A stretch of DNA of 5,640 nt from an uncultured Solirubrobacteraceae bacterium (GTDB taxonomy: Bacteria; Actinomycetota; Thermoleophilia; Solirubrobacterales; Solirubrobacteraceae), in assembly GCA_955652215.1 (NCBI GenBank), contig CATPAX010000064.1, forward strand, positions 1 through 5,640. The letters are read 5' to 3'. Both the position numbers and the translations under genes were made by a program. Below are positions 5,496 through 5,640 of the stretch, piece after piece. A model generated the notes under the pieces. It saw nothing but the letters and a program-made list of their open reading frames with translations. It made no database searches and was not told where the DNA came from. How positions within the stretch are numbered: position 1 is the stretch's first letter; each line of letters opens with the position of its first letter.

Positions 5496-5640
5496 GTGCG
5501 TTGCAGTCCCACCCCGCAACAGCCTCCCCAGGCGAGCTCGAGCTCGCCTTCGAGAAGCACCGCCGCGAGCTGAGCGGCTACTGCTACCGGATGCTCGCCT
5601 CGCCGTTTGAGGCCGAAGACGCTGTGCAGGAGACCTACCT
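5492..5640 (+). CDS. ECF sigma-70 family sigma factor, 5' part
   Basis: The first 50 codons of an RNA polymerase sigma factor; the gene runs off the window. After a variable N-terminus (MSALQSHPATASPGELE) comes sigma region 2: AFEKHRRELSGYCYRMLAS (19-37) followed by PFEAEDAVQETYL (38-50), where the EAEDAVQET segment is the start of the -10-recognition and core-binding helix. The HRREL-GYCYRML and SPFEAEDAVQET wording is that of the SigG/SigX5-like ECF group (TIGR02960), whose members carry a C-terminal SnoaL-like domain instead of a separate anti-sigma factor; whether that domain exists here lies beyond the window. ATG at 5492 is chosen because no in-frame ATG or GTG lies in the 100 bases upstream. 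It overlaps the short ORF stop by ATGA and lacks a Shine-Dalgarno sequence, suggesting coupled translation. Confidence 0.88.
   Translation, partial: MSALQSHPATASPGELELAFEKHRRELSGYCYRMLASPFEAEDAVQETY

Overview
The window is GC-rich. Its codon use, TANNNT-type -10 elements, several starts without a Shine-Dalgarno sequence, and gene families (a basic GRP-rich small protein, secreted PF04185 phosphoesterase, soluble P450, COG3324-type VOC protein, ECF sigma factor with a GYCYRML region 2) suggest an actinobacterium. The small protein at the left reminds me of Thermoleophilia/Solirubrobacterales proteins. That placement is an impression from sequence style, not a phylogeny.

Layout. Positions 1-115 are a GC-rich flank with one hairpin and no gene I can defend. 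A small basic protein (116-409, minus) and a nitroreductase-fold flavoprotein (468-977, plus) diverge from a 58-base gap. The nitroreductase converges with a large secreted phosphoesterase (1079-3016, minus), and the gap between them holds a perfect 14-bp hairpin that probably terminates both. Upstream of the phosphoesterase on the same strand is a YdcZ/DUF606-type DMT membrane protein (3176-3616, minus). Between these two lies a nearly perfect tandem duplication of 62 bp whose second copy includes the last codons and stop of the DMT gene. A cytochrome P450 (3674-4888, plus) diverges from the DMT gene and converges, with only 4 bases between stops, with a VOC-fold protein (4893-5264, minus). 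A 135-base divergent region follows. It leads to a 31-codon ORF (5400-5495, plus) with a strong ribosome binding site, whose stop overlaps by ATGA the start of an ECF sigma factor (5492 to the window edge, plus, truncated).

How the genes relate. Most neighbours are divergent or convergent single genes, so the window looks like a patchwork of independent accessory functions (redox flavoprotein, extracellular phosphate-ester hydrolysis, small-molecule transport, monooxygenation, VOC protein), not one pathway. The only same-strand pairs are DMT to phosphoesterase, and short ORF to sigma factor. The second pair is the most interesting part: the short ORF begins like a RibD-C/dihydrofolate-reductase-family protein but stops after 31 codons, and the sigma factor start has no ribosome binding site of its own, so its translation probably depends on the short ORF. 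I found no CRISPR array, transposase, tRNA or rRNA, and no clear evidence of a wholly new multi-gene system.
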